A stretch of DNA of 64,000 nt, from positions 13,141,782 to 13,205,781 of the forward strand of contig NC_034014.1 of the NCBI RefSeq assembly GCF_000346465.2. Direction: 5' to 3'. A program made the position numbers and the translations under genes. Under the pieces are notes generated by a model. That model was not told where the DNA came from. It saw nothing but the letters and a program-made list of their open reading frames with translations, and searched no databases. The DNA comes from Prunus persica. Its lineage: Eukaryota; Streptophyta; Magnoliopsida; Rosales; Rosaceae. Numbering within the stretch: the first letter of the stretch is position 1; every line of letters starts with the position of its first letter. Below, in pieces: positions 48,584 through 60,063 of the stretch.

Positions 48584-51500
48584 TCAATAATTCCCCTGTT
48601 CCAAGTGAAGGCAAACAAACTCTGCCCATTCATTCCGGACTTCATCAATTGCTTCTTGGGGGTATGGCGCTTCCTGTTTTCCCTTGGCATACTGCATAAA
48701 CAATGACTATTAGGGTTTATAAATAAAAAGAAATTAAATCACAGACGACGATATTTTTCATAACCGACGTACTATATCTATTCAACGACGGTAATTTTAC
48801 ATGACCGTCGTTGATAATACATAAAACGACGTAAAATGTATGAAGGTAATTTCTTTTTACCTTCTTCTCAAACCCCAAGGAAGGATCCATGATGATGTCC
48901 CTCATGAAGCGCATCACATAATACCCGCATTCGACACTGCTGGGTTGCTTTGGTGTGCCTGACAGAGTTTTTCAAATGACTGCCTTACGGCCTGGTCTAG
49001 CTATGTGAGAATTATAAATTTTTATAGCACTGTTCACAATGTTTTTGGCCTCTTCATCGACCACACGATTTCCTGGCAGAGAATCCAGAAAATAGACGGT
49101 TTCTCTCTTTGCTCTTACAATCAGCAAGATCCAATGACGGCTGCACAAAATTAATATAAAAACGACGGTTATTTACAAAAACGACGTATTATAATATTTC
49201 ACACGACGAAATAAAGAAGCAATCGACGACATTATACATTTATCACGACGATAAATAACTACCGACGTGGTTAGTAGTTTCAAACGACTCAATAAAATAA
49301 AACACCGACGTGGTTAGTTTATACGCTGTCATTTATTGAAAATCATAAAAACAAAATACTGTTAAGGAGACTAACCCTGGATTGTAAGGCATCAGGAAAA
49401 TCTGTTCACCGTCAGTCCTCTGAAGTCGAGCTGCCAGTAGGCGTGATCTGTCAGCTATTGTGCCAGAGCTGTCACTAACTGTAGCAGGGTCGATAAAGCC
49501 AACCATGGAGCACATATTTGCTCGTTTCAAAACATCGTGTAAGTACCTAGATATATAAAATAATATAAACAAGTCAGCACAAAAAAACACACGACGGTTA
49601 TGTATAACAAAACGACGTATTAAAAAATTTCACACGACGTACTGAAATAGACAACGACGTTATAATATATTTATCACGACGGTACATACTAACGACGTGG
49701 TTAGTTTGTTAAGACGACGCAATAAATAAACCAACGACGTATTATTTTAGAATGACAAACCTCATATATACAAAAAAACACACGACGGTTATGTATAACA
49801 AAACGACGTATTATAAAATTTCACACGACGTACTGAAATAGACAACGACGTTATAATATATTTATCACGACGGTACATACTAACGACGTGGTTAGTTTGT
49901 TAAGACGACGCAATAAATAAACTAACGACGTATTATTTTAGAATGACAAACCTCATATATACAGCAATGACGGTGGCTCCTATTTCTTCCATGCCTGCAA
50001 ATTGTGTAATATCTTCAGGCAGGAGGAAGGTATCGCGCTCTAGACCAAACACCTCCTTATCAATTGTAAAGTGCAGGGTCTTATCCTGAGGCACGAGTGT
50101 CGTTTCCACATAACGACAAAGGGATTTTAAAGAAGATGGCGCCTCCATATTTGAATAATTAACACCTTGAATAACCTGTTTAAAGAAATAAAAAAAATGA
50201 CGTGGTAATTCAATAAAAACGACGGTTTAAGGAATACAACGTCGTCTGAAAAGAATTTAAACGACGGTGAAGAAACCGTCGTGGTGAATAATTTATTACG
50301 TCTTAGAAAAACATTCCGCCGTCTAAGTTGTAAACAAACGACGGTTTAAAGAAAAATATCGACGTCTGGAATTTTGAAAAACAAATAAAAAAGGCAAAGT
50401 TATGTGAACATACCTAGTCGTCATCTTCTTTCTCCTTTACATCTTGTTTTTCTTCTCTCTTCTCTTCATCTATTACGGCGGGAATGACTAACTCCGTCGT
50501 CTAAAAACCACAAAGTTTTAAAAATAACGACGTTTAATGGCGTGTAAAACAAGTAAACTAAATACGACGTGGTATTGAAATACAAACGACGGTTTATTTT
50601 TAAAATCGTCGTGGTATGTATTTCAAACGACGGTTTTATTAATAATAACGACGTCTAATGGTTTTTAAAAAAACAGAGAATTCAAAGTTCAGATATGTTA
50701 CCTTTTCTTCCTGATGTTTCCTATTTTTGGCAGTATCATCCTCAAAATGCTGGGATCTCACATCACCTCCAGAGCAGCTTGCTTTGTCAGACATTGGATT
50801 TTTGGGACTTTGGCTAATTCTGGGTTTAAGCATGCTTGGATCAAAATTGGGAATTAATTGGGAAAGCTGACTCAGGAAATGCTCCCTCTCAGCCTCTACC
50901 AATTGTTTCGTTCTGGCCTCCATTCTTAAAGCCTCTTCCCTTGCCTTAGCCTCCATCTTTTTAGTCTCTTCTTGAAGGAGAACTCTTAAACTGTCCTTCA
51001 AACGGTCGTCAAAGCTCACTCTCTGTGGTTTGGGTAAATTGAAATATTGCCTTGGTGAGATCCCAGCACCTACTCCTCTCACTCTGCCTGGATGCTCGGG
51101 GCCCAAAGCCATGGTCAGCACATCATTGCTGCCAGAAACAGTGACTTTGCCTTCCGAGACTTGTTTTTTCAATTCATCCTAAAACAAAGATATATAAAAA
51201 ATGTAAGAACAAAAACACACGACGGTTATTTATATACAAACGACGTATTATATAATTTCACACGACGCAATAACATATAAATCGATGTTATTATAATTTA
51301 TCACGACGGTAGTTATACCGACGTGGTTAGTTTTTAAAACGACGAAATGAATAAACCACCGACGTCTTATGCTTTATTTACAGATAACAGAGGGATGATT
51401 CAATATTCACACCTTTAACGACCTTGTTTAAAATATTTCGACGTAGTAATTCAATACAAACGATGCGAAAATGAACCACCGACATCTTATGCTATAATTA

Positions 51501-52468
51501 CAGAAAACAGAGTAGTGATTCCTATTTAGACCTTTAACGACGTTGTTTAAAAAATTTCGACGTGGTAATATAATTCACACGACGCAAAATATAACATAAG
51601 ACGTAATAAGAATTATTCACAGTTTAATAAAAATTTAAAACAGAGTGAGTAGGCTTACAATTAATTTTGCTTTCTCTGCCACCTTTGGATCCGGGATGTT
51701 ACCATGTTTGTCCTGTCTAGCTCTCTTCCATAAGGTAGATCGATCAATTTCTACCTCAGGCATGGTTTCCTCCAATTGATCCTCCAAACCAGCATATCCT
51801 TTTCGAGACAATCGATGATTGTACTCAAGTTTCTCCCTAATCTGTGCATGTTGAGAATGCACAGACTCAAAATCTTTGGATAACCTTGAAGCTACAAAGG
51901 CATCCCATTGTGCTTTCTCTATGAATTTATATGTTTCAGGGGGTTGGCTTAATCTCTCCCTGTCATTGGTGTATGGAAGGATATAATGCCTCGTTAGTGT
52001 AGACTTGAAATCCTTCCATTTCTTGGCAGCAGAAGCTAACACAGAGCTCTTGCCCCCTTGACCTACCACAAAAGCAATGTCAACTGCTTCCCAAATCTGC
52101 TCCTTTATATCCTTGGGGATTTGAGCCCATTTCATGTCCACAAGTGGAACTCTGGAGCGTGCCAACACACCAATGTAGGACTGCATCTCACTATGTGCTT
52201 GGCCAATTCCTTTTCCCCTTTTATTGTACTCAACAATTGGCCTCAGTTTCTGAAGTTTTCTCTTCACAACACGAGGCATTGTGCTCATACCTCGACCAGA
52301 CTTTGAATCATCAGAGATTGTTGTCGTGCTGGTTTGTTCTGTCTCAGCAGATGATGAAGCAAACTTCATCTTCTTCGAAGGCTTCACTTGAGGAGGTACC
52401 ATTCCAAGCTCCTTATCTCCATTTTTCTTGGAGCCAGAATCCTTACTTTGGTCTTGGTGAGAAACCAT
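48584..52468 (-). pseudogene. Transposase_24-type protein with C-terminal Ulp1 (C48) protease domain
   Basis: Seven exons (52468-51659, 51178-50702, 50500-50414, 50175-49952, 49546-49376, 49140-48861, 48691-48584) join in phase to about 718 codons. The N-terminal half resembles plant Ptta/En/Spm (Transposase_24) proteins: RKLQKLRPIVEYNKRGKG and MALGPEHPGRVRGVG, followed by a Glu/Lys-rich probable coiled coil. The C-terminal part is a Ulp1-like cysteine protease, with His in RHW, Asp in FLDSL, and Gln and Cys in PKQPSSVECGYYVMRFM. Stops interrupt it: TGA at 48974-48972, where a Trp is usual, and TAG as the last codon of exon 3 (CAG to TAG would explain it). Ulp1-like proteases cleave SUMO conjugates in the host; the role in the element is unknown. 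Confidence 0.82.
49580..49962 (-). repeat. 191-bp tandem duplication across an exon-intron border
   Basis: Two almost identical copies (49580-49770 and 49771-49962) differ at only a few bases. The right copy includes the 3' end and donor site of exon 4 of the Ulp1 gene; the left copy repeats that exon tail and donor inside the intron. The intron itself consists of ACGACG motifs. Confidence 0.85.
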
Positions 52469-52779
52469 TTTTACAGACAAAACTGCAAGTGAAAATATTT
52501 CAGGAAAAGATTAAGAACACAAACGACAGATATTAATAAAATACGACGTATGATATGATTTTAAACGACGCAATGAAATAATCTCAGACGTAATAAATGT
52601 TTAAAACCAAGGTAATTAAACAACGACGAAATAATTAACTATAAACGACGTGATAATTAACTATAAACGACGAAATATTTATATAACGTCGTGGTATTGA
52701 TGTTCACACGACGTCAGTAGTAATATACCGTCGTCTATATAAGGATCCAAAACCCTTCTTTCTTTCTCTGTGAATGTTT

Positions 52780-53030
52780 GATTGCAGATTTGATTTTTCT
52801 GAACCATGGTTTTTGTTTTCTAATTTGATAAAATACAAGGCCAAGAAAGAAAGTTTTGGAATCTTATATAGACGACGGTATTTTAATATGACGTCGTGGT
52901 ATTAACATTCACACGACGTAAAACAATAAGATACTGTCGTCTATATTAGATACCAACCCTACTTTCTTTTTCTTTATATTTTATCAAATTAGGGAAAAAC
53001 AAAAACCATTGTTCAGAGAAATCAAACCTG
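52780..53030. repeat. inverted repeat in the 5'-UTR intron of the Ulp1 gene
   Basis: The arm at about 52785-52850 (GATTTTTCTGAACCATGGTT, then TTTGATAAAAT) pairs with the arm at about 52957-53028 (ATTTTATCAAA, then AACCATTGTTCAGAGAAATC), with scattered mismatches. Both arms are bordered by ACGACG motifs. A third related block in the second orientation lies near 53170-53250. Confidence 0.7.
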
Positions 53031-53341
53031 CAATTAAATAAGCAAATAAAAAAAAGACTATAATTTTAAAAACAACTTTGTCAATTTTCAGACGACGCTA
53101 GAACGACTGACGAACCGTCGTGGTCTACATATTTAACCACGTAAATAAGAAGCTACCGTCGTCTTATTTAGTTGAGGTAGTTGTCTTCAAAGTTGGAAAC
53201 TTTCCCTCTTTGTCTGTATATTTTATCGAACTTGGAAAGAAGTAAAATGATTTTGGCCAGAAAAAAGGTAAAAAGATTTTTCAAACAAAAAACGTATGAG
53301 CATGCAAAACAGCAACCAAAATAGTGAAAATGAAAGCTTAC

Positions 53342-53510
53342 CTTTTGCGTGCAATGAAAGCAAGAGGAAGATTATGTTTAAGTTCAGAGACGACGAAGAA
53401 GACGAGAGGAAGACGATGAGATACTCTGACAGTGCTCTGACAAGGAAAAAAGTCTAAAAGTTTTCTCTGGGAGATTGAAATTTTTAATCGGGTTTGGAAA
53501 CAGCGCATGT
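53342..53510 (-). other. probable 5'-UTR exon of the Ulp1-type gene
   Basis: The stretch ends in a good donor (CAAAAG|GTAAGC, 53342/53341) and is pyrimidine-rich like a leader. The matching acceptor is CTTGCAG just before 52484, upstream of the ATG at 52468. Inferred from splice signals only. Confidence 0.5.
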
Positions 53511-54039
53511 GTATGTCAGGTAGACGAAAAGTTGCTTACATATAAAACCATTTCAAAAAAATAATACGGCGGTTACATATAACTACGACGTATAAATTAA
53601 AAAATACGACGGTACATTTAACTTCGAACGTGGTAAAGAAATACGACAGTAGTGTTGTAGGTACCGTCGTAGTAAACTCAAAAATTAAAGTACATAAGTA
53701 ATAACTCGCGTCATGGTAGATTATTTAACACGTCGTTTTTATTAATGTACCGACGTGGATTTCTGTAATATACGTCGGTCATACCAACGTTGATTTTACA
53801 ATTTAAACGGCGGTTTTTTTGTAAGGACCGCCGTTGGTTTTAAAAATTTATTCTATAAATTTGTCGCTTTCATTCATTTTCGGTTTACATTTAGGGTTCC
53901 AAGAGTTCTTCCTCTCTCAGTCTCTCACGTCTCAAAGACAATAATTTGGATGTCTTTCTCAAAGAGAAATTGAGCTTACTCGCATATATATACTATTTCA
54001 GAATTTTGGGAGGGCCCTTGCAGGCCTAAGCACACCTCC

Positions 54040-54340
54040 GCCTCTGCCTGATAGGACACTTAGTGCTTCTGAATACTCCTTGCTTTCCATCAAAAGAGAT
54101 GCAAGCCTGGCCTCCACTCGCTGTCGAAGGAAAGTTGGCTTCTCAGGGAAATCTGTGTGTTTTCTTGGCTAAGAAGATCCGTCAGATTTGTGATAGCCTC
54201 TTCCTTTATCCGTAGAGCTTCAGAAGAAGAAGATGGGTTTCAAGAATGCGATAAAGAATAGAAATGGCTTCAGATGGCCTCTAAAGCATGAGCAATCGAA
54301 TCAGTAGTTGCTGGGAGATATGATGAAGACATTGTCAATG
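54040..54340 (-). pseudogene. captured fragment of 26S proteasome subunit RPN6 (PSMD11)
   Basis: On the minus strand the stretch reads, in pieces, MSSSYLPATTDSIAHALEA (ATG at 54332), ISILYRILE, SSSSEALRIKEEAITNL continuing to LLSQEN (to about 54160), a short QISL piece, and then TFLRQRVEARLASLLMES continuing to EALSVLSG (to about 54045). These follow the N-terminal third of plant RPN6 in order, with internal deletions and shifts between pieces. RPN6 is a lid subunit of the proteasome. Nothing suggests function here; the fragment has the same orientation as the transposon genes. Confidence 0.88.
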
Positions 54341-56039
54341 CTTTGAACTATACAAGTCCTGCAGAAAGATAAAGGACCAAACTGTTAAAAAACTGAAACA
54401 ACGGCGGTTTTCTGTTCTACCGTCGTCTTTTCTCGTCGTCTATATTAAGGTAAGATGGGGGTAGATTTATAATTACCGACGTAGATTATTTTGTTAAACG
54501 TCGTTAAGTGTACTACAACCGACGTGGATTTTATTTTTAAATTATAAATAGAGTTTTTTTTCCCAAATTCTTTCAGTTTTAGTTTTCAATTACAAAGCGT
54601 GATAAATAGATTTTTTCTTTCCCGAGGAAATTTAAAATGAGGGAAATTAATGTTCTAGAATTTGTAAACTAACACGACGCAATATTACTAACCCGAGGAA
54701 ATTATAAATAGATTTTGCTTTCCCGAATAAATTTTAAATTAATTCAGTTTGAAACAACGACGGTTTTTTGTTATGCCGTCGTTTTTAACTAAAACGACGC
54801 AATATTTGTTTTGCGACGTGGAATCTTTTCATTTAACGTCGTTATGTTTAATATAACCGACGTGGATTTGAATTTTTAAATTATGAATAGAATTTTTTTT
54901 CCCGTGACCTTTCAGTTTATTTTTCAATTACAGTGCGTTATAAATATATTTTTTTTTTCCGGAGGAAATTTAAAATGAAGGAAATTAATGTTCTGGAATA
55001 TGTAAAGTTTCTTTTTTGGAGGACAGATTTAAATAAAATAAGAATATAAAAACAACGACTGTTTTTTATTACTGTCGTCGTTTTTCGTCGTCTTAAGTAA
55101 AACTAAGACGACGTAATATATTTGTTTAGCGACGTTGATTTGTTTTTTAAACGTCGTTAGGTATAATATAACCGTCGTTGAAAATTGTCTCTCTGATTGC
55201 AAATTTGCAACGACGTTAGGTATAATATTTGTAGATACACAAACGCACACACATCATCAACTTCCAAAAAATTGTCTCTCTGATTGCAAATCTGTGTCAT
55301 CTGTTAAGATTATGATGTGGAACAGAGTTCCATCTTGTAAGATTTCGTAACCCTTGGGATCTCAGACAAATCTGATTATGTCGGCGGTTTTCTATATAAA
55401 CCGTCGTGGTTATTTCAATTCTTGTCATTAAGTAGATCTACCGACGTAGGATAAGAAAATCAAAGAAAAAAATTGTTAACAAAAATTCTTATTAAGACGA
55501 CGGTTTAAATTAAAGGTACGACGTATAAAATGAATAAATACGACGTTAAATTTTATTGTACGATTTAAAGATAACGTCGTAGAACTATACGAGAATGACG
55601 TCCATATATTTATATTTTCCGTCGTTGTACATTAATTTAATACGGCGATATTTTGTATTTTAAAGCCGTGGATTTTTTTGTAATTATACGGCGTCTTATA
55701 CGAAAACCTCGTCGTGTTATTTTATGAGTAAAAACGGCGGTTTTTATTGAAATCGTCGTCTTTACTTTCTACGTCGGTCGATTCATAACTTCTGTCGTTC
55801 TTTGTTGGCATTGATTTTACACTGCGAAAATCTGTTTCAAATAGACGTCGGTTGTTTAATTATGTACGTCGTTGTTTTTGAACAGCCATTTGAATCTCCA
55901 TTTTTTAGTTGTCTAAGATTGTATTACACGACGGTGTTTTTAGAACCGTCGTCTTTTTAAAAACCACGACGGTTTTCACTTAGACCGTCGTTGTTTTCTG
56001 GTCGTCTTTTTCACTTTTTGTAGTAGTGTATATGTTGAA

Positions 56040-56860
56040 GAAAAAACTAGGGATTTTATTTGGATTTAAGATTTGGAAGGTTGCATATAGATTGAGTCTC
56101 TAGATTGCCTACGTACCCTTTCGAAGGGATCAAACCAACGTAGTTCAGAGAATCGATTTGGAAACTAATGGGTAAGTGTGACCCACTAATTAAGAATTTG
56201 TGTCTTCGAAACAATTTGGAGATGTTGAAATTTTCATAGTTAGATGACCTATGGGAAAAATTGAAAATTAATGAGTAAATGTGGCCCACAAACTGAGAAT
56301 TTGTGTTTGAGAGATTTGAATTTAATCTCATTGAAATCTGCATGGGCAGATGACCCGTGGAAAAAGTTGGATGGTTTTGTACCATTTTTTCTTATTGTCA
56401 ATGTCCAAGAAAAATAATGAGCAATTTTGATAAACCCACCAATTTTCTACAATTGACATTTGCATATGGACAAGTGTTTGGGCAAATTTGGTTTGAATAA
56501 ACCAGGGATTCAAATTTGGTTGCGGTTGCGTCTATTGGGATGCTAGACTGCCTACGTACCCTTGACGGGATCAAACCGACATAGTTCCAAATTTAGAAAT
56601 TAAGGGGTAAGTGTGGCCCACTAATTAAGAATTTGTGTTTGAGAGATTTGAATGTGAACTCATTGAAATTTGCAAGGGTAGATGACCCATGAGAAAATTC
56701 AAAATGGTTTTGTACCATTTTTTCATTGTCAATGTCAAAAAAAAGAAAAAGAAAAATAATAATAATGGACAATTTTGATGAACCCACTAATTTAATTTGA
56801 TCATTGACACATGCATTTATATCCATGCATGATTTGGAGGATTTGAGATTTTTTCCCTAA
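56040..56860 (+). repeat. imperfect tandem duplication right of the CACTA element
   Basis: A unit starting TAGA.TGCCTACGTACCCTT (56101 and 56543) continues with GGGATCAAACC.AC.TAGTTC, GGTAAGTGTG.CCCACTAATT and AGAATTTGTGT. A third partial copy at about 56270-56410 shares the later part, ending TTTTGTACCATTTTTTC and TTGTCAATGTC. The period is about 440 bases. No coding region is recognised. Confidence 0.75.
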
Positions 56861-57869
56861 TATAAAATGACCAAAAAGGAAATATTGAATTGTGAAACAA
56901 ATGTAACCCTACTCACTATGTTCAACCTTAATCCAACTTCATCCAATCTCACGGTATAATTAATTTAGGGAGAAGCAAACCCAACATCCCCAGCAGCCCT
57001 CTGCAATTACAAGGTGATGCATCGATGAAAACCACCTATATGTTCGTCATTCTTACTTCATTTCCATACGCAACGCAAAACATCATGTTTCTGCTTGAGC
57101 TAATCCCATTACCAAAAGAGTACACACAAAAAATTTTCAAGACAGATCATGGAATTTCTTATAAAGATATACGAAGAAGTAAATCTTTCATTTCATTCGA
57201 TGCTTATTTCAAACAATTTGGGGTTGCCTTCTGTATCTGTGTTCTCAATCAGTGGCGCATTTGAGAAGCTTCAATTTCCCGTGCTTGTTAATGAACTGTG
57301 GTTGTTCAGAATTCGAACTCGTCGCAACAAGCTCTCGAATGGGTTTGGTGTTGTGTGATAGAGTGTATTTGAGTATATTAATGATATTTTTGATAGTTAA
57401 ATAGGGTGTACTTAGTTAATTTTACATTTTAATTTAAATATTATTAAATCATAAGGAGTACTAAGTTAATTTTAGAGTTCGTTTAACATCACCCGAAATT
57501 TGAATGGTAGGTTGTTAGAGTGAGCAAAAATAGAGAACACTGTTTATGAAATGAAATTGTTTGTGGTCCTTCCATAAAAACGTACAAATTTGAATAAAGA
57601 AAATGCAAGAGTAAGTCTTTACGTTCACAACTAGATCCCAAAGAGAGAGAGAGAGGGGCAGGCAGGAGGATGGTGAAATTAATACATTGATCATAAATTA
57701 AATGACCGATGGTTGGTTATGGCTGGTAGTTGCACGCATTTATTATTAATTTCGGCTAGCCCAAAATTCAGAACAAAAACAAATCCCTTTCTCACTCAAG
57801 CAACCCAATATTTAACTTCAACCCCCACTCACTTTGAGCAGAAACAAAAAAAAATTACGACACAGAAAA
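56861..57869. other. upstream region of the lipid-transfer gene
   Basis: No gene is recognised. Short open frames at 57025-57360 show no known domain. The stretch before 57870 is the likely promoter and leader. Confidence 0.5.
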
Positions 57870-60063
57870 ATGGGCAGAGCCATCATGTTGTTGATGATGA
57901 TGACTACGACGACAATGCTACATGCCGTTTTGGGGCAGGAGGCCCCGGCTCCGGCTCCGGGGCCGGCGTCGCCGGATTGCCAAACGGCCGTTCTGGGGCT
58001 GGCGGATTGCCTGTCGTATGTGATGCCAGGCAGCAATTTGACAAAGCCGGACAAGCCGTGCTGCCCTGAGCTGGCGGAGCTAGTGAAAGACAACCCAATC
58101 TGCTTGTGCAGTTTGCTGGCCAACAGCAACAGCAGCAACAGCGTCGGCCTTGAAATTGATGTCAACAGGGCTCTTAAGCTTCCCACTGTTTGCAAGGTTT
58201 CGACGCCCCCTCCTAGCACCTGCGAACGTACGTCTAATTTAATTCCTTAATTTAATTTATTTTTTTTATACGAGCGATAGTTTAAATTACTCTAAATTAA
58301 TCAGCTTTACTGATAGCGGATTCCAATCTTCATTAGATTTTAAATAATTTTGCATTGCACGTAGGCTTAGTTTTCTTACAATGAAAACGTGCACCCTATC
58401 TCATATCAACTACCAAGTTGGCTTTCTCTGTAGGTTATTGATGCCGCAGCTACCTTTAATTTTTAATTGAATTAACATTTAATTTTTTGCTAAATAATTG
58501 AATTAATTTTCAGTAACTATGAAATATTATTTGTTTATTTATTAGTGCATAGGTGCATTATTTAAGTTTGACTCTCTTTTTAATTAATAACACGTATTAT
58601 TCCCGTATTATTCAGGTATTCAAAAATTTTTTAAATTGAATTTGAAAATTACAAAATTCATAATACTATTTCCCTTTTTTTTTTGGTGTGAATAATACTA
58701 TTTTCTGGCTTAATTATTAATTTATTGTTAATATTAACAGAATCATTTTTTTCCTTTTCTATTTTGAAAAATAAATTTTAGAATTTGCTGAATCATATTG
58801 ATGATATTTTTCCAAAAGTGCCCAAAAATGATTACGGAAAAAAAAAAATCCCCACCAAATCTAGAGCAAGAGCACCGACTTTGCTTTTATTTTTATTTTT
58901 TGGGTACATGACTTTGTGTTTATTTTATGAACAGAAAAGGACAGATAGCCTTCTATCTTGGACTTTAAATTTTCCGTTCGGCTAGTTGGTGGCCTTTTTC
59001 AATGGAATGTAGTAGCATGATGCATCTAGAATTAATTACTCGTCAGAAATTATGTCAAAATAAATTACCCACTTTTCGGCTTATATATATTTTGTTTGTG
59101 AGGAAATTAATTCACGTTATATAATATAAATAGATAATAAGATTGATATTTTTCATTTTTAGGATATATTATTAATAAATATTCACTTATATTATTACAA
59201 ATAGATAAATTATACTATAAAATTATCCGCATATATATCATACTGTGATTTATTTAAAAAGAAGAATTCTATGAGTCAAGTATTTTCCTTCCAGTAATGT
59301 CCTCACAATCAGAATCAACGTCATGATCGACGCGCGTGAGTAAACAGCTGCCAAACCTCCCGCATTTCAATGCTCTCACCAATCTCCTTAATGGTTCCTG
59401 CCAGAAAATTCTCTCTCATCACATGTCGCCGAATAAAAGAAAGCAAAACACTCACATGGTCTCTATTCTTCTGTCCACAAGTACAAATTTGTGGCCAAAA
59501 GTGATTTACAGTATCTATTCTACAGTTGACCATAGAAAAGTCAGTTTAAAAATTAACGAGTTTCACTGTCACATTTTCATTAACGCCTTAGAATACACGT
59601 GTTTGGGTATGCTTTTTCAGAAGTGCTTATGTAAGTATTGTTTATGCTAATAGCGATTCTATAAATCACACATAAAAGTGGTTTTGATATTTTATTTAAC
59701 GGTTAGCTAAAAATCACTTGACATATAAATTGCTCCAATTGGTCATACTAACCCTTTTTTTAATTTTTTGGCTGAATTTTACAGTTCTTGGAATTCCAGT
59801 GGGAGCTCCCACAGCTTCTGAAGCGCCAGCTAACTCTCCTGGTATGTTTTTGCTTTTAATTAAAGCTATAATAATACATATCCCCAGAAAAAGCATTAAA
59901 ATTTAGTTACAGAATTCTTCTAATTTTATTATTTATAGGTTCAGGGCTTACACCTCAAGGACCCTCTGCTGCCACTTCACCAAAGAGTGGAGCTTCAAAG
60001 ACTGCCAACTCTGTTATGGCTTTCCTTGCTGGCTTAGTTATTGCAGTTCTTCCCATTTGGTGA
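57870..60063 (+). CDS. GPI-anchored non-specific lipid-transfer-like protein (LTPG type)
   Basis: Three exons (57870-58227, 59785-59841, 59939-60063) join in phase to 179 residues. A signal peptide covers about the first 25 residues (MGRAIMLLMMM..., cleavage likely after VLG). The eight-cysteine motif C...C...CC...CxC...C...C is complete (DCQTAVLGLADC, PCCPEL, ICLC, VCKV, TCE). A Ser/Pro/Ala-rich linker follows, then a hydrophobic C-terminus (MAFLAGLVIAVLPIW) that fits a GPI signal, with the attachment site probably in the preceding Ser/Ala run. Such proteins sit on the outside of the plasma membrane and help export lipids for cuticle or suberin; xylogen-like roles are also known. The first intron is 1.6 kb and AT-rich. 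The two small exons encode only linker and anchor, as is usual in this family. Confidence 0.92.

Larger units (their letters stand above)
41684..56028 (-). mobile_element. 14.3-kb CACTA (En/Spm) DNA transposon
   Basis: The element starts CACTACTACAAAAAAG and ends CTTTTTGTAGTAGTG, with an inverted terminal repeat of about 25 imperfect bases. It is flanked by TAT at 41681-41683 and 56029-56031, the 3-bp duplication of CACTA elements. Both genes are on the minus strand, so the right end is the 5' end. It encodes a TNP2 transposase and a Transposase_24/Ulp1 protein, both broken. Its non-coding DNA is saturated with ACGACG and CGTCGT motifs. It carries a fragment of a host proteasome gene at 54040-54340. 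Confidence 0.95.
52500..56028. repeat. right (5') subterminal array of ACGACG/CGTCGT motifs
   Basis: Except for the RPN6 piece and leader exon, these 3.5 kb are dominated by ACGACG/CGTCGT motifs in alternating orientation, reaching to within 25 bases of the right end. A block around GAGGAAATTTAAAATGA (54627) recurs near 54963, a period of about 340 bases. AAAATTGTCTCTCTGATTGC occurs at about 55182 and 55269. Confidence 0.85.

Noticed and set aside
53880..53990. Captured 5' leader and start codon on the plus strand
   Set aside because: It looks like a plant leader, and the ATG at about 53950 gives only MSFSKRN before a stop. No gene match is recognisable.
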